Shown: positions 17,104-27,982 of the stretch, piece by piece
How positions within the stretch are numbered: position 1 is the first letter of the stretch
Layout of the letters: every line of letters begins with the position of its first letter
Translations under genes and position numbers: made by a program
The notes under the pieces: generated by a model
The model's database searches: none
Told to the model about the DNA's origin: nothing
The model's input: the letters and a program-made list of their open reading frames with translations, nothing else
DNA from: Pseudanabaena yagii GIHE-NHR1
GTDB lineage: Bacteria > Cyanobacteriota > Cyanobacteriia > Pseudanabaenales > Pseudanabaenaceae
Length of the DNA stretch: 64,000 nucleotides
Reading direction: 5' to 3'
Assembly: GCF_012863495.1 (NCBI RefSeq)
Contig: NZ_JAAVJL010000001.1
Span: 372,001 to 436,000 of the forward strand

Positions 17104-17856
17104 TCATCTCATAATTGCAGCAATCAGAGTCGCGATCGCTGCACCGATGGTCGTATTGATACCATTAACGAGTTCATTGGTGAGCCAGTCATATTTTTCT
17201 TGCAAAGTTGCCCCGATCAGGCTTTCGATATTTGTGGCAATGAAGGCAGCGATCGCACACCAAAGCAAATCCCAAGGACTCGTTAATAAACTCACTGCCC
17301 AGCCAATTGCCGCGATTAAGAGTGAACCAATGATCCCTGCAATAGTCCCTTCGAGGCTGACAGCGCCCTCAGTCCCTGCGGGGACAGGTTTAAGCGTGGT
17401 AATCAAAAATGTACTTTTGCCATATGCCTTGCCAATCTCGCTGGCGGTTGTGTCGGCAAGCTTAGTACTGAGGCTAGCAACATAGGCAAGTAGCCACAGA
17501 GGACTTGGCGCGATCGCATAGCCAATTGCACAAACTGCACCTGTCGCCGCCGAACCCCATAAATTTTCGGGACCTCTTGCCCCGTCGCGTTTTTCGGCAA
17601 TGCCTTTTGCTTCTTTGATGTCCTTACCGATGCGAGTTACCCCAGAACCCACGATCAGATAGCTTAAAATAACTACATAACCTTGCCATCCTAAACAGCC
17701 CCAGATCACAATCCCTAAAATCCATGCATGGTAAATTCCTGCTGTGGTTAAAACTTTGCGAGGTAAGAGTAGGGCGATCGCTCCCAGACAAGTATTTAGG
17801 GCGATCGCGATCAACCAGCCCTGTGAAATGGGGAAACTATTTATCATGGCAGTCAA
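17104..17856 (-). CDS. DUF92 / TIGR00297 membrane protein, phytyl-phosphate kinase (VTE6) candidate
   Basis: A 250-residue protein with about six membrane segments. Family pattern: GCLGWQGYVVILSYLIVGSG, TRIGKDIKEAKGIAEKRDGA, RGPENLWGSAATGAVCAIG, KLADTTASEIGKAYGKSTFL and VPAGTEGAVSLEGTIAGIIG. Plant VTE6 and a Synechocystis relative convert phytyl phosphate to phytyl diphosphate, which feeds tocopherol and phylloquinone synthesis. The match to the family is strong; the specific substrate here is inferred. It is probably upstream of the DUF6918-like gene in one unit. Confidence 0.85.
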   Translation of the reverse strand: MTAMINSFPISQGWLIAIALNTCLGAIALLLPRKVLTTAGIYHAWILGIVIWGCLGWQGYVVILSYLIVGSGVTRIGKDIKEAKGIAEKRDGARGPENLWGSAATGAVCAIGYAIAPSPLWLLAYVASLSTKLADTTASEIGKAYGKSTFLITTLKPVPAGTEGAVSLEGTIAGIIGSLLIAAIGWAVSLLTSPWDLLWCAIAAFIATNIESLIGATLQEKYDWLTNELVNGINTTIGAAIATLIAAIMR

Positions 17857-17899
17857 TCTTAGAAAAATGAATAAGTAATAATTGGCGCTAAAAGCAAAT

Positions 17900-17932
17900 G
17901 TTTATTTCCAAGCCTTTGGCTTGGAAATAAAC
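17900..17932. repeat. Inverted repeat between divergent genes
   Basis: GTTTATTTCCAAGCC and its complement around TTT. It stands between the DUF92 gene start and the DUF1361 gene start, so it is not at a gene end. Confidence 0.5.
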
Positions 17933-17968
17933 ACAACCCTATATTCAACATACTACGGAGTAAAAATA

Positions 17969-18601
17969 ATGACAGAAGCATTTGAACAGTTTTTAGGAAA
18001 TTTTCGGTGGATGGGGTGGAACTTATTTTTGGCAATAATTCCTTGTGTACTTAGCTTTATCTTATTTACGAAGCGATCGCCAAAGCGCTTACCTCAAAAT
18101 TTTATGTGGTGGTTAGGGCTAATAACTTTTATCCTATTTCTGCCTAATGCCCCTTACATAATTACCGATATTATTCATTTTGTGGATGATGCACGTACAC
18201 CTGAGATTTCCGATAATGGTGTGATTTTTCTGATCATCCCTCAATATACTATCTTCATCCTATTGGGCTTCCAATGTTATGCGCTCTCTTTGATCAAACT
18301 TGTGCAGTACCTAGGATGGCTGAAGCTGATTAGAAATATTACGTTCATGGAAATCAGCATGAACTTTATCTGTGCCGTTGGCGTGTATTGGGGAAGATTC
18401 AATCGCTTAAATAGTTGGCATGTACTGACACAACCAAGGAGAGTTTTGGAAACAGCCATTAGCAATCTCGAAAATCCTAACTTCTTCTTTGGCACAATCT
18501 TATTTTTTATAATCTTTACAAGCCTCTACTACATTTTTAAATGGATTAATTTGGCGATCGCTTTCTATTGGCACAATCGTTCCAATCAAGTTTCTGTATA
18601 A
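17969..18601 (+). CDS. DUF1361 membrane protein
   Basis: A 210-residue protein with about five or six hydrophobic segments (NLFLAIIPCVLSFILF, WWLGLITFILFLPNAPYI, TIFILLGFQCYALSLI, FGTILFFIIFTSLYYIF). LPNAPYIITDIIHF is the hallmark of DUF1361. I chose ATG 17969 because CGGAG precedes it by about 9 bp, and the longer frame from 17882 would be read through an inverted repeat. The function is unknown; the gene shares its terminator with the convergent gene that follows. Confidence 0.85.
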   Translation: MTEAFEQFLGNFRWMGWNLFLAIIPCVLSFILFTKRSPKRLPQNFMWWLGLITFILFLPNAPYIITDIIHFVDDARTPEISDNGVIFLIIPQYTIFILLGFQCYALSLIKLVQYLGWLKLIRNITFMEISMNFICAVGVYWGRFNRLNSWHVLTQPRRVLETAISNLENPNFFFGTILFFIIFTSLYYIFKWINLAIAFYWHNRSNQVSV

Positions 18602-18632
18602 AAAAAGGGACGCAAAGCGTCCCTTTTTTTAT
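18598..18632. terminator. Bidirectional terminator between two convergent genes
   Basis: ATAAAAAAAGGGACG and its complement around CAAAG. It overlaps both stop codons and has A and T tracts on both flanks, which suits both directions. Confidence 0.8.
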
Positions 18633-19030
18633 TTGATTAATGATTCCCCAAAAGTCCGAATTGTCGGTAATGTATCTGTAAACCATCCCAACCCTAAACC
18701 TGCTCCAGCAATTAGGGCAAGTACAAAGAAATTCCAACCACGATTATTCATAAATGCGCGTAGTTCAGTTCTCGCTACATACATCAACATTGCCCAGACC
18801 ACGCTAATGCCAAGGGATAATAAAAATTGCTCTTTTTTGATAAATACAAAAATTACTGCCGCGATCGCCCAACCGACTGAAAATATCCACTCTGCACCAA
18901 AAGCGATCGCTCCAGCAGGAATCCAGATCCGCCAGTCAGCTTTATGAATCGATAGCAACCACCCGTAAGCAATATAACCAACTAATACAAGAGCTAGCGA
19001 CAATATTGGCAGTTTTCGTAAAGTACGCAT
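18629..19030 (-). CDS. Hypothetical membrane protein
   Basis: A 133-residue protein with about four transmembrane segments (LPILSLALVLVGYIAYGWLL, IWIPAGAIAFGAEWIF, LLSLGISVVWAMLMYVA and FFVLALIAGAGLGLGWF). It looks like a conserved cyanobacterial membrane protein but I cannot name the family. It converges on the DUF1361 gene and lies about 50 bp downstream of the Sua5/YrdC gene on the same strand, so it could be in that transcript (inference from spacing). Confidence 0.65.
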   Translation of the reverse strand: MRTLRKLPILSLALVLVGYIAYGWLLSIHKADWRIWIPAGAIAFGAEWIFSVGWAIAAVIFVFIKKEQFLLSLGISVVWAMLMYVARTELRAFMNNRGWNFFVLALIAGAGLGLGWFTDTLPTIRTFGESLIK

Positions 19031-19082
19031 ATCTTATATCTCCAGAGTAAGAAATTTCGCAGTTTTAAAATGAACGCTTTAG

Positions 19083-19754
19083 TTAAAAAGGAGCTACCCC
19101 TAATCCTTGACGTAACACGCTTGGATTGAGATCATCGGTTAAATCGAGGATGGTGGAGACTTCGTAGCTATGATCGGAGCCATCATCAACGATGAAATCT
19201 ACTAGTTTAGAAAAGCGATCGAATAGTTCCATCTTTGGCAATTCGCACACATTACGTTGCTTAGCATTTTTGGACTGATGGCTAAAATCCTCTTCATCGA
19301 TATCATCTTCCGTCAGGTTTGCCGATGTGGAGATAATGGGATTTCCCAATGCTTCGATAATGGTTTGAGATACACCATGATCGGGAACTCGAATCCCTGT
19401 GGTTTTACGTTTAGGATTTAATACCAACTTCGGCACAAGTTTGGTGGCTGGCAAAATGAAGGTATAGGGACCGGGAACCAGACTTTTCATGGTGCGATAG
19501 TTGGCATTAGAAACGATCGCATATTCTGAGATATTCGATAAAGAAGAACAGAGAAATGTCAGTGGCTTATCGTTTGACATTTGCTTGAGTTTGCGAACAC
19601 GTTCTATTGCCGACTTAGACATCAAATCGCAACCGATCGCATAGACTGTATCCGTCGGATAGAGCATAATCGCGCCATCGCGTAAAGCATTCACGATCTG
19701 AGCGATCGTCCTTGCTTGGGGATTGTCTGGATGCAGTCGATGAATGGTTGCCAT
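19083..19754 (-). CDS. Sua5/YrdC/TsaC-type L-threonylcarbamoyladenylate synthase
   Basis: A 223-residue YrdC-domain protein. These enzymes make threonylcarbamoyl-AMP for t6A37 modification of tRNAs that read ANN codons. Motifs: GAIMLYPTDTVYAIGCDLMS, RVRKLKQMSNDKPLTFLCSS, LVPGPYTFILPAT, TTGIRVPDHGV and NPIISTSANLT. The length is typical of the short form without the Sua5 C-terminal domain. It lies 45 bp downstream of serS on the same strand, a plausible tRNA-related pair. Confidence 0.9.
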   Translation of the reverse strand: MATIHRLHPDNPQARTIAQIVNALRDGAIMLYPTDTVYAIGCDLMSKSAIERVRKLKQMSNDKPLTFLCSSLSNISEYAIVSNANYRTMKSLVPGPYTFILPATKLVPKLVLNPKRKTTGIRVPDHGVSQTIIEALGNPIISTSANLTEDDIDEEDFSHQSKNAKQRNVCELPKMELFDRFSKLVDFIVDDGSDHSYEVSTILDLTDDLNPSVLRQGLGVAPF

Positions 19755-19799
19755 AGTTGAGCCTTGGATAGTTCTCTAGAAAAACACGCTATGCTTTCT

Positions 19800-21074
19800 C
19801 TAGAGGTATTGTCTGTTAAGTAGAGGTTGTAGCACTTCAGGAATTAAGACGCTTCCGTCAGGTTGCTGATAGTTTTCCAGAATTGCGGACATGGTGCGTC
19901 CGACTGCCAATCCTGAACCATTAAGGGTATGTAGAAACTCCGTTCCCTTTTTGCCCTTACTCTTAAAGCGAATATTGGCGCGACGGGCTTGGAAATCAAG
20001 GAAGTTCGAGCAGCTAGAAATCTCGCGATAGGTATTTGCAGAAGGGAGCCATACCTCAAGGTCATAGCATTTGGCAGCGCTAAAACCTATGTCACCAGTA
20101 CAGAGTTCCAGCACGCGATAGGGAAGTTTTAAAGCTTGCAAAATTGATTCTGCATCACGCACCAATTTTTCATGCTCTTCCGCCGATTTTTCAGGATGCA
20201 CGAATTTAACCAGTTCCACCTTATTGAACTGGTGTAAACGAATCAGACCTCTAGTATCACGTCCATAACTTCCTGCTTCTCGACGGAAACAGGGGGTATA
20301 AGCGCAATGATGAACTGGTAAATTTTCTTCATCAAGGATTTCATCCCGATACAGATTAGTAACTGGAACTTCGGCAGTTGGAATAAGCCACAGTTCATCT
20401 TCTGCACATTTGAATAAATCTTCTGCGAATTTAGGCAATTGTCCTGTGCCTGTCATGCTTGCTGTATTCACCAAAAGTGGCGGCGCAACTTCCACATAGC
20501 CATTGGCAGTGTGGGTATTCAACATGAATTGAATTAGTGCCCGTTCGAGGGCGGCTCCTGCACCCATAAGATTCACAAAACGGGTTTGAGCGATTTTAAC
20601 GGCGCGTTCAAAGTTGAGAATACCTAGCTTTTCGCCAATTTCCCAATGGGGCAGAATATCGGTGCGTGTAGTCTTATATTCATCACCCCAACGTCGGATT
20701 TCCACATTTTCGGTTTCATTTGCACCGATAGGAGTAGTTTCGCTCGGCAAATTGGGCAAGGTCATCAAGATGACATTGCTTTCTTCACGCAACGCTCTTT
20801 CCTTAGGTTCTAGCTCTGCGAGTTGTTGTTTGATTTCGGGCGATCGCGCTTTTAGTGCTTCAATTTCGGCGGCGGGCGCACCAGCTTTCATTTTGATACC
20901 AACTTGCTTGCCGATGTCGTTGCTTTCGGCTTGCAAATGCGATCGCTGAGTTTCTAATGCACGAACTTCCTGCTCTAGTTCGACCAATCTACTAATGTCG
21001 TAACCTTTGCCTCGACTGTTGAGGCGAGCTTGCACCTGTTCGGGCTGCGATCGCACGAGCTTAATGTCTAACAC
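19800..21074 (-). CDS. serS: Seryl-tRNA synthetase
   Basis: A 424-residue class II synthetase that charges tRNA-Ser. The N-terminal coiled-coil arm covers about residues 25-105 ([20 protein letters not shown]). Core motifs include [33 protein letters not shown]-type serine-binding segment ([16 protein letters not shown]), motif 2 [20 protein letters not shown] and motif 3 [17 protein letters not shown]. The length is standard. Start ATG at 21072-21074. The YrdC-family gene lies just downstream. Confidence 0.97.
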   Translation of the reverse strand: MLDIKLVRSQPEQVQARLNSRGKGYDISRLVELEQEVRALETQRSHLQAESNDIGKQVGIKMKAGAPAAEIEALKARSPEIKQQLAELEPKERALREESNVILMTLPNLPSETTPIGANETENVEIRRWGDEYKTTRTDILPHWEIGEKLGILNFERAVKIAQTRFVNLMGAGAALERALIQFMLNTHTANGYVEVAPPLLVNTASMTGTGQLPKFAEDLFKCAEDELWLIPTAEVPVTNLYRDEILDEENLPVHHCAYTPCFRREAGSYGRDTRGLIRLHQFNKVELVKFVHPEKSAEEHEKLVRDAESILQALKLPYRVLELCTGDIGFSAAKCYDLEVWLPSANTYREISSCSNFLDFQARRANIRFKSKGKKGTEFLHTLNGSGLAVGRTMSAILENYQQPDGSVLIPEVLQPLLNRQYL

Positions 21075-21160
21075 GGACTTTTATTTACCTAAACGCACTC
21101 AAAGCATCATAACCCACAGCGAAGCACAATCAAGTAACATCAGTTTGCGATAAGTATCTA

Positions 21161-21216
21161 AACCCAAATCCAAAACCTGTGGCGCACGCTGCGCGTGCGC
21201 CACAGGTTTTGGGGTT
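21161..21216. repeat. Long inverted repeat upstream of serS
   Basis: CAAAACCTGTGGCGCACGC and its exact complement around TGC, with AACCC/GGGTT beyond. It stands between the divergent serS and uvrC genes, so it is not a terminator of either. Confidence 0.5.
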
Positions 21217-21242
21217 TTATATTTAATTGCACCCAGCTACTT

Positions 21243-21336
21243 ATATAGCAGTCCTAAATCATTTGTAGATTTTTGGGATTTGTGGAAGCACACCCCTTCG
21301 GGGTGTGCTTCCACAAACCATTTAGGATTGCTATAT
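21243..21336. repeat. Miniature repeat family A, copy 1 (just before uvrC)
   Basis: A 94-bp unit with terminal inverted repeats ATATAGCAGTCCTAAAT and ATTTAGGATTGCTATAT and an inner hairpin TGTGGAAGCACACC/GGTGTGCTTCCACA. It ends 10 bp before the uvrC start, so it supplies the immediate 5' leader. Other copies are at 24139, 34203, 37366 and (half) 55796. Confidence 0.8.
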
Positions 21337-21346
21337 GATTTAGATC

Positions 21347-23224
21347 ATGACGGAGCCATTACTGCAAAATCCTGAAAAATTACAGGCAAGGTTAAAAGAA
21401 ATCCCTCTGGAAGCAGGGGTTTACTTTATGCGCGATCGCCATGATGGGGTCATCTATATTGGCAAATCAAAGGCGCTACGCAATCGCGTGCGATCGTACT
21501 TTCGTAGTAGTCAGGACTTGTCACCACGCATTGCCATGATGGTGCAGTTGGTGCATGAGATTGAGTTTATTGTCACTGACTCCGAAGCAGAAGCCCTTGC
21601 CCTCGAAGCAAATTTAATTAAGCAATATCAGCCCTACTACAACGTTCTCTTAAAGGATGACAAGAAATATCCTTATGTTTGCATTACTTGGTCAGAGGAC
21701 TATCCACGCATTTTTATTACGCGCAAACGGAGAATGGGCAACACAAAGGATAAATACTATGGACCTTATGTAGATGTCTTTAATCTCAAACGGACTTTAG
21801 GAATCATTAAAAGAGCTTTTCCATTGCGACAGAGACCTGTACCCATGTTTAAGGATCGTCCCTGCTTAAACTATGACATGGGCTTATGTCCGGGAGTCTG
21901 TCAGGAGAAGATTTCACCAGAAGAATATCGCAAAACAATGTTACGAGTAGCGATGGTATTTCAGGGGCGCTCTAGTGAATTAGTGGAATCCTTTACGGAA
22001 AAGATGGAAGCGGCAGCGGAAAATTTAGAATTTGAGAAGGCTGCCGATCTTCGCGATCGCATTCAAGTGCTGAAAAATCTTGGCTCCGATCAAAAGGTTT
22101 CCCTACCTGATGATACGATTTCTCGCGATGCGATCGCTTTAGCCTATGACGATCAACATACCTGTATTCAGCTATTCCAGATTAGGGCAGGACGCTTGGT
22201 CGGTCGATTAGCATTTGTCGCGGATAGTCAGAGCAATACACCAGAAGCGATTTTGCAACGTACTCTCGAATCCCATTATCAAAATTGCGATCCTGTAGAA
22301 ATTCCCAATGAAATTCATACCCAATTGGAACTGCCTGAAGTAGAAATTTTGCAAGCATGGCTCAGCGATCGCAAAGGGCGTAAAGTCGCGATCGCTACTC
22401 CCCAGAGACAGCTTAAAGCCGAGTTAATTGAGATGGTGGAACGCAATGCCCAATATGAGTTAGCAAGGATTCAAAAACAAAGCGATCGTAATTTACAAGG
22501 CTTAGAAGACTTAGCTGAACTCCTCAATCTTGATAGTTTACCGCACCGTATAGAAGGTTACGATATTTCCCATATCCAAGGTTCTGACGCAGTGGCAAGC
22601 CAAGTCGTTTTTATCGATGGAATTCCTGCTAAGCAACATTATCGCCATTATAAAATCCGTAACCCTGATATCAAGTCAGGACATTCCGACGACTTCGCCA
22701 GCCTTGCGGAAGTCATCGCCCGAAGATTCAAAAATCATGCCAATCACCAATCATCAATCACCAATTCTCCAGAACCCGATTTCCCTGATGTGGTGATGAT
22801 CGATGGTGGCAAAGGACAATTATCATCGGTGATGAAAATCATCGATAAGTTAGGCTTACGCGATCGCCTAACCGTCATTAGCCTTGCCAAAAAACGTGAG
22901 GAAATTTTCTTGCCTGAGCAGTCGGAACCTTTGATAAGTGGCGATCCAGAGCGGGCTGGGGTGCAGGTATTGAGGCGATTACGAGATGAAGCCCACCGTT
23001 TTGCAATTACGTTTCATCGCCAAAAACGCAGTCAGAGGATGCAGCGATCGCACCTCGATCAAATTACAGGTTTAGGACATCATCGCCAAAAAGTCCTGCT
23101 GGAGAAGTTCCATTCAGTTGAATATATCCGTCAAGCTACAGTTGAACAAATCGCCGAAACTGATGGCATTGGCAAGAAGTTAGCTCAACATATTTATAAT
23201 CATTTTCATCCAACAAGTAGTTAA
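21347..23224 (+). CDS. uvrC: Excinuclease ABC subunit C
   Basis: A 625-residue nucleotide-excision-repair nuclease that cuts on both sides of a DNA lesion. Domains in order: GIY-YIG nuclease ([20 protein letters not shown], residues 15-95), Cys-rich segment ([13 protein letters not shown]), UVR domain near 200-240 ([20 protein letters not shown]), RNase H-type nuclease ([20 protein letters not shown] and [13 protein letters not shown]), and C-terminal helix-hairpin-helix repeats ([30 protein letters not shown]). Length is standard. A mobile repeat abuts its start; a ribosome site in the usual place is not clear because the leader is repeat sequence. Confidence 0.97.
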   Translation: MTEPLLQNPEKLQARLKEIPLEAGVYFMRDRHDGVIYIGKSKALRNRVRSYFRSSQDLSPRIAMMVQLVHEIEFIVTDSEAEALALEANLIKQYQPYYNVLLKDDKKYPYVCITWSEDYPRIFITRKRRMGNTKDKYYGPYVDVFNLKRTLGIIKRAFPLRQRPVPMFKDRPCLNYDMGLCPGVCQEKISPEEYRKTMLRVAMVFQGRSSELVESFTEKMEAAAENLEFEKAADLRDRIQVLKNLGSDQKVSLPDDTISRDAIALAYDDQHTCIQLFQIRAGRLVGRLAFVADSQSNTPEAILQRTLESHYQNCDPVEIPNEIHTQLELPEVEILQAWLSDRKGRKVAIATPQRQLKAELIEMVERNAQYELARIQKQSDRNLQGLEDLAELLNLDSLPHRIEGYDISHIQGSDAVASQVVFIDGIPAKQHYRHYKIRNPDIKSGHSDDFASLAEVIARRFKNHANHQSSITNSPEPDFPDVVMIDGGKGQLSSVMKIIDKLGLRDRLTVISLAKKREEIFLPEQSEPLISGDPERAGVQVLRRLRDEAHRFAITFHRQKRSQRMQRSHLDQITGLGHHRQKVLLEKFHSVEYIRQATVEQIAETDGIGKKLAQHIYNHFHPTSS

Positions 23225-23611
23225 CCAACTCAATCCTTTGTACTGACTTGAAATCCATTAACAACAATTGGAAGCAAAACTTTATAAATGGAATAGATGA
23301 GAAGTAATACCTAAATCGCATATTCTATCACTTCTAAAATAGAGCTTGATAATATATGATAAAACCGCGAAACTTGGTCATATATAATCAAGTTATTAGA
23401 ACCTAACAGAAAAACGAATTCTAGTTAATCACTTAGCTTAGTTAATGCGTTTCAGGTCAATCGTTAGGTTGTCATCAATGGGTATCGCAATAATACTCAT
23501 GACCAATAGTACGCTCAATGTCAAAGAATAATACAGGGTAATACAGAGAAAAAGTGCAGAACAGATTCTGTGACGTTGCCATATATTGTTTATACCTTAT
23601 GGAGGTGTAAT
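23225..23611. other. Intergenic stretch, 387 bp
   Basis: AT-rich with no convincing small frame or hairpin. It should contain the promoter of the secreted repeat protein, whose GGAGGTG ribosome site starts at 23601. Confidence 0.3.
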
Positions 23612-24133
23612 ATGATCAGTTGGAAGAGATTGAGTATATTTGTATCGGGAGTCTTGCTAAGTGTGATGCTTTGGGCTGGCTCTTTTCAAGCTCAGGATCT
23701 CGTTGAGGTCTATCGGTGGTGGCAACCAAACGATAGGGACTGGATTTCGTTAGCAGAATATGAAATTCCTGATGCGAAACTTGAAGAGTGGGGCTATCAA
23801 AATAAAATGTTTCAATTTTACGCTTCAAAAACACCTGTCTCCAATGGAGTAGCCGTGTATCGATGGTGGCAGCCGAACGATAGGGACTGGATTTCGTTGG
23901 CAGAGAATGAGAATTCTGATGCAAAACTTGAGGAGTGGGGCTATCAAAATAAAATGTTTCAATTTTACGCTTCAAAAACACCAGTTCCCAATGGAGTAGC
24001 TGTATATCGGTGGTGGCAGCCGAATGATAGAGACTGGATCTCTGTAGCGAGTAACGAAGTTTCTGATAGCCAAATGAAACAGTGGGGTTATCAACACAAG
24101 CAATTTCAATTTTACGCTTGGAGGAAAAAATAA
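23612..24133 (+). CDS. Secreted protein of three tandem repeats
   Basis: A 173-residue protein. ATG 23612 is chosen because GGAGG lies 6 bp upstream and it gives a signal peptide (MISWKRLSIFVSGVLLSVML then WAGSFQAQ). The mature part is three repeats of about 48 residues, each starting VYRWWQPNDRDWISLA, continuing with an E/S-x-E-x-x-D-A-K-L-E-E-W-G-Y-Q segment and ending MFQFYAS. The pattern is reminiscent of the DUF5648 type (Y-R-hydrophobic-N-P...E...G-Y...FY), known from secreted proteins; that match is not certain. The repeats are almost identical at DNA level, so they duplicated recently. The binding partner is unknown. Confidence 0.75.
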   Translation: MISWKRLSIFVSGVLLSVMLWAGSFQAQDLVEVYRWWQPNDRDWISLAEYEIPDAKLEEWGYQNKMFQFYASKTPVSNGVAVYRWWQPNDRDWISLAENENSDAKLEEWGYQNKMFQFYASKTPVPNGVAVYRWWQPNDRDWISVASNEVSDSQMKQWGYQHKQFQFYAWRKK

Positions 24134-24138
24134 CTGTC

Positions 24139-24226
24139 GCAGTCCTAAATCATTTGTAGATTTTTGGGTTTGAGGAAGCGCCCCCCTGCGGGGTGCGCTT
24201 CCTCAAACCCTTTAGGATTGCTATAT
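24139..24226. repeat. Miniature repeat family A, copy 2
   Basis: GCAGTCCTAAATCATTTGT matches copy 1, and the unit ends TTTAGGATTGCTATAT. The inner arms are TGAGGAAGCGCCCC/GGGTGCGCTTCCTCA. It starts 5 bp after the stop of the secreted repeat protein. Confidence 0.8.
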
Positions 24227-24268
24227 GACAAAAGAAATGATGGAAATATCAGTTACTTACTCATAATT

Positions 24269-24385
24269 AGGCACTTGCTATTTATTAAAGTACCTGTTGG
24301 CTTCGACTCCGCTCAGCCAACGTTAGCTGAGCGAAGTCGAAGCTAGATAACTTTGGTGGGACATTTTTTATCCGCAAGCGCCTTA
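24269..24385. repeat. Miniature repeat family B, copy 1
   Basis: Ends AGGCACTTGC and GCAAGCGCCTTA are imperfect inverted repeats. The core is an inverted repeat, GCTTCGACTCCGCTCAGC and its near-complement around CAACGTTAG. The right part TTTGGTGGGACATTTTTTAT is shared base for base with copy 2 at 30377. Confidence 0.7.
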
Positions 24386-24828
24386 ACAGACACTGCAAGT
24401 TCAAAATAGGGAAAGTTGAGTAACCCAAAAGATTTCTAAATGAGTTTCCCGAGCTACCATTTAGGCTTGGTTATCTTGAAAATTAAAGGGATTTAGCGAT
24501 CTCCAATCTTGTAGTGTAACCTAACGAAATGTAACGCACCTTAGCTGATTCAGAAACTTTTGTTGGATTGTCATTGATGCAAGGCAATTAACTCACAGTT
24601 CAATTATTTGAAGAAGGCAGTGTAAAAATCCACAAAATAAACATGGTCTAGACACTGAGTCGGATCTGACCTCTCAAAAGAGATATTTAAAAGCTAAAAA
24701 TTATTTTAGGCTTTATTCCTAGCGTAGGTCAGTGCGATCGCCGATCTCGTAGGGTGCGTTAATGGAATGTAACGCACTTTTTTAATGCTAAACTCAGCTT
24801 TTGAAGTAAAGTAACAAGTATGGTTTAG

Positions 24829-25333
<505 letters not shown>

Positions 25334-25376
25334 AAGCGCGATCGCCTATTTAGGTTGCATTAATGCAATGTAATGC

Positions 25377-25427
25377 AAAACAAAAAAACGTAAGAATCAC
25401 TAAGTGATTCTTACGTTTTTTTGTTTT
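25377..25427. terminator. Inverted repeat between the toxin-antitoxin pair and glnN
   Basis: AAAACAAAAAAACGTAAGAA and its complement around TCACTAAGTGA. It stands between two converging genes and is symmetrical, so probably a bidirectional terminator. Confidence 0.75.
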
Positions 25428-25440
25428 GGTCAAACTGATG

Positions 25441-27615
25441 TTACTTAATGAATAACATCTCTTGATAGGTAGGCAATGGCCATAGATCATCAGCAACTTC
25501 AGCTTCTAGGGCATCGACATATCCACGGATTGTATCCATCAAAGGACGCACAGTTTGAGCCGTGAACTGCATATGCTCTTCAGTAGAAGCAAAGTCATGC
25601 TTAGCCAAAGCATCACTCAACTTGCTAACACCATCGATCGCCAATTTGGCGAGTGAAGAAACCTTGTCAATGGTTTCTTTATCAAAATCAACACCAACTT
25701 CCTTGAGGCTCAGGGCAGTATTTGCCAATTCTGACAAGTAACGAGTTGCCGCAGGGTAAATCAAAGTCTTCACAATGCTCACAACCAGCTTTGCTTCTAC
25801 CGCAATAGAGTTAATGTATTGCTCAGCATAAGTCTCAAAGCGGCTAGCCATCTCTACAGGAGAGAGGACATTCAACTTGCCAAACAAATCAATGATTTCA
25901 GGTTCCTTGAGCACAGGTAAAGCATCAGCAGTGGTACGGAGATTGCGTAAACCACGCTTCTCAACTGCTTCCTTGTGCCATTCTTCAGAGTAGCCATTGC
26001 CATTGAAGACAATCGCGCCATGTAACTCCATCACCTGCTTGAGCACAGAACCAATAGCAGCATTCAAATCAATACCCTTAGAGATTTCAGCCTCTAATTG
26101 ATCTGCCATCCAGTTGAGGGAGTCTGCCAAGATGGTATTCATGGCAACGAGAGGACCAGCTACCGATTGACCAGAACCGACAGCACGGAACTCAAAGCGG
26201 TTGCCAGTAAATGCAAAAGGAGAAGTACGGTTGCGATCGCCGGGGTCAGTAGGTAGAACAGGCAAGGTATCTACACCAATATGCATCTGACCTTTGCCAG
26301 TGGAACTCTTAAGATCGCCTTGGCGGATTTGCTCAAATACATCCTCAAGCTGTGAACCGAGGTATACCGAGATGATCGCAGGAGGAGCTTCGTTAGCACC
26401 TAAGCGGTGGTCGTTGCTCGCAGTTGCCACCACTGAGCGGAGTAGAGGTCCATACTTGTGAATACCACGGATGACTGCACCACAGAACACCAAGAACTGA
26501 GCATTGGAGTGAGGGGTGTCACCGGGGTCGAGCAGGTTGCCTTGAGTTGCGTTACCAACGGACCAGTTAACGTGCTTACCAGAACCGTTAATACCTGCAA
26601 AGGGTTTTTCATGGAGCAAGCAAACAAAGCCATGCTTCTTAGCAGTGAAGCGCAGCATGGTCATGATCATTTGTTGGTGATCGGTAGCTACGTTAGCTGC
26701 TTCAAATACAGGAGCAATTTCAAACTGTCCAGGGGCAACTTCGTTGTGACGAGTCTTAGCAGGAATACCGAGACGATATAGACGCTCTTCAACATCTTGC
26801 ATGAAAACCTGTACACGCTCTGGGATTGCACCAAAGTAATGGTCATCAAACTGTTGACCCTTAGCCGAAGGCTTACCAAATAAGGTACGACCTGCGAGCA
26901 ACAAGTCAGGACGAGCATTAGCAAAGTTGGCATCAACGAGGAAGTACTCTTGCTCAGCACCGCAGCTAGAGTTAACAGGGGCAATTTCCTTTTCACCCAA
27001 GATTTTTAAAACTCTAGTTGCAGCCTTGTTCATTGCTGCGTTGGAGCGGAGGAGAGGGGTTTTCTTGTCAAGAGCTTCACCAGTCCAAGACACGAAAACT
27101 GTAGGAATACATAGGGTAGAACCATTGTCGGTTTCCATGATGTATGCAGGGCTGGTGACATCCCATGCAGTGTAACCACGGGCTTCAAAGGTGGAGCGGA
27201 TACCGCCATTGGGGAAGGAAGAACCGTCTGGTTCACCTTGGACTAATAATTTTCCTGCAAATTCTGAGATTGCCGATCCATCGCTTTGGACTGAAATGAA
27301 TCCATCATGCTTTTCGGCAGTAGCATTGGTTAAGGGGTAAAAGACGTGGGCATAGTACAGAGCGCCCTTAGAGATTGCCCAATCTTTCATTGCTAGGGCG
27401 ATCGCGTCAGCTACTGAGCTATCAAGGGGTTCACCAGTTTGAATGGTTTTCTTAATGGATTTAAAAACTGGCTTAGGCAGGCATTCCTGCATTTTGCTCA
27501 GAGTAAACACATCGGTCGCCCACAATTCTTCCAATCGCTTGGGAGCTTTTTTGGGCTGTGGCTCGCGATTGGTAATTTGAAAAATGGCTTGAAGGCGCGA
27601 CTCGTTTCCGCTCAT
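25441..27615 (-). CDS. glnN: Type III glutamine synthetase
   Basis: A 724-residue GSIII, which forms glutamine from glutamate, ammonia and ATP. Some cyanobacteria carry it besides or instead of GlnA. Motifs: [78 protein letters not shown]-type segment ([18 protein letters not shown]), [18 protein letters not shown] and [20 protein letters not shown]. Length is normal. In cyanobacteria glnN is usually controlled by NtcA, but I saw no clean GTA-N8-TAC site in the upstream gap. A hairpin follows its stop codon. Confidence 0.96.
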   Translation of the reverse strand: MSGNESRLQAIFQITNREPQPKKAPKRLEELWATDVFTLSKMQECLPKPVFKSIKKTIQTGEPLDSSVADAIALAMKDWAISKGALYYAHVFYPLTNATAEKHDGFISVQSDGSAISEFAGKLLVQGEPDGSSFPNGGIRSTFEARGYTAWDVTSPAYIMETDNGSTLCIPTVFVSWTGEALDKKTPLLRSNAAMNKAATRVLKILGEKEIAPVNSSCGAEQEYFLVDANFANARPDLLLAGRTLFGKPSAKGQQFDDHYFGAIPERVQVFMQDVEERLYRLGIPAKTRHNEVAPGQFEIAPVFEAANVATDHQQMIMTMLRFTAKKHGFVCLLHEKPFAGINGSGKHVNWSVGNATQGNLLDPGDTPHSNAQFLVFCGAVIRGIHKYGPLLRSVVATASNDHRLGANEAPPAIISVYLGSQLEDVFEQIRQGDLKSSTGKGQMHIGVDTLPVLPTDPGDRNRTSPFAFTGNRFEFRAVGSGQSVAGPLVAMNTILADSLNWMADQLEAEISKGIDLNAAIGSVLKQVMELHGAIVFNGNGYSEEWHKEAVEKRGLRNLRTTADALPVLKEPEIIDLFGKLNVLSPVEMASRFETYAEQYINSIAVEAKLVVSIVKTLIYPAATRYLSELANTALSLKEVGVDFDKETIDKVSSLAKLAIDGVSKLSDALAKHDFASTEEHMQFTAQTVRPLMDTIRGYVDALEAEVADDLWPLPTYQEMLFIK

Positions 27616-27982
27616 GGTTGTTCGTAGGGGATATTGTCAAGTTTTTCTAATCATACTCAAGATATATTTATCAAATAGATAAAAAAGATACCGATTTGAT
27701 CGCACTTGATTGGTATAAACGCGCACACAAAATTTTGAAGAAAAGATTGATGCCTACATATTTTTATTTTTAAGTCACACATATATCAAGAATACGATTT
27801 TTATATATGCACCTAGAATACTCAGTGATTAAAAAACTGCGCGTTGGGGATAACTCAAAATAGTTTTTAAGAGAGGTTCGGCTACGCGAAACCTCTCTTA
27901 ACAGAAAACCTTGCTACACGAGGTTTTCTGCTCTTGATAAATAAAAAAGAGGATTTGCTAAGCAAACCCTCTTTTTTATTAT
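27616..27982. other. Intergenic stretch, 367 bp, with three hairpins
   Basis: The left part is the AT-rich promoter region of glnN. Hairpins follow at 27868-27900 (TAAGAGAGGTT/AACCTCTCTTA), 27902-27930 (CAGAAAACC/GGTTTTCTG) and 27942-27977. No coding frame is convincing. Confidence 0.5.
27942..27977. terminator. Terminator of ilvE
   Basis: AAAAAAGAGGATTTGC and its near-complement around TAA, 6 bp beyond the ilvE stop and with a T tract on the minus strand side. Confidence 0.75.

Larger units (their letters stand above)
24134..24828. other. Repeat-rich intergenic stretch, 695 bp
   Basis: It contains miniature repeat A copy 2 and repeat B copy 1 (listed separately), and two copies of a GATCTC/GATCGC...GTAGGGTGCGTTAATG...AACGCAC motif at about 24500-24540 and 24738-24780. 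No convincing coding frame is seen. It forms the upstream region of the BrnT-like toxin gene. Confidence 0.5.

Noticed and set aside
17882-17968. Longer N-terminus of the DUF1361 protein
   Set aside because: It starts with a TTG inside an inverted repeat, while ATG 17969 has a good ribosome site.
27616-27720. NtcA site before glnN
   Set aside because: No GTA-N8-TAC sequence fits in the upstream gap.
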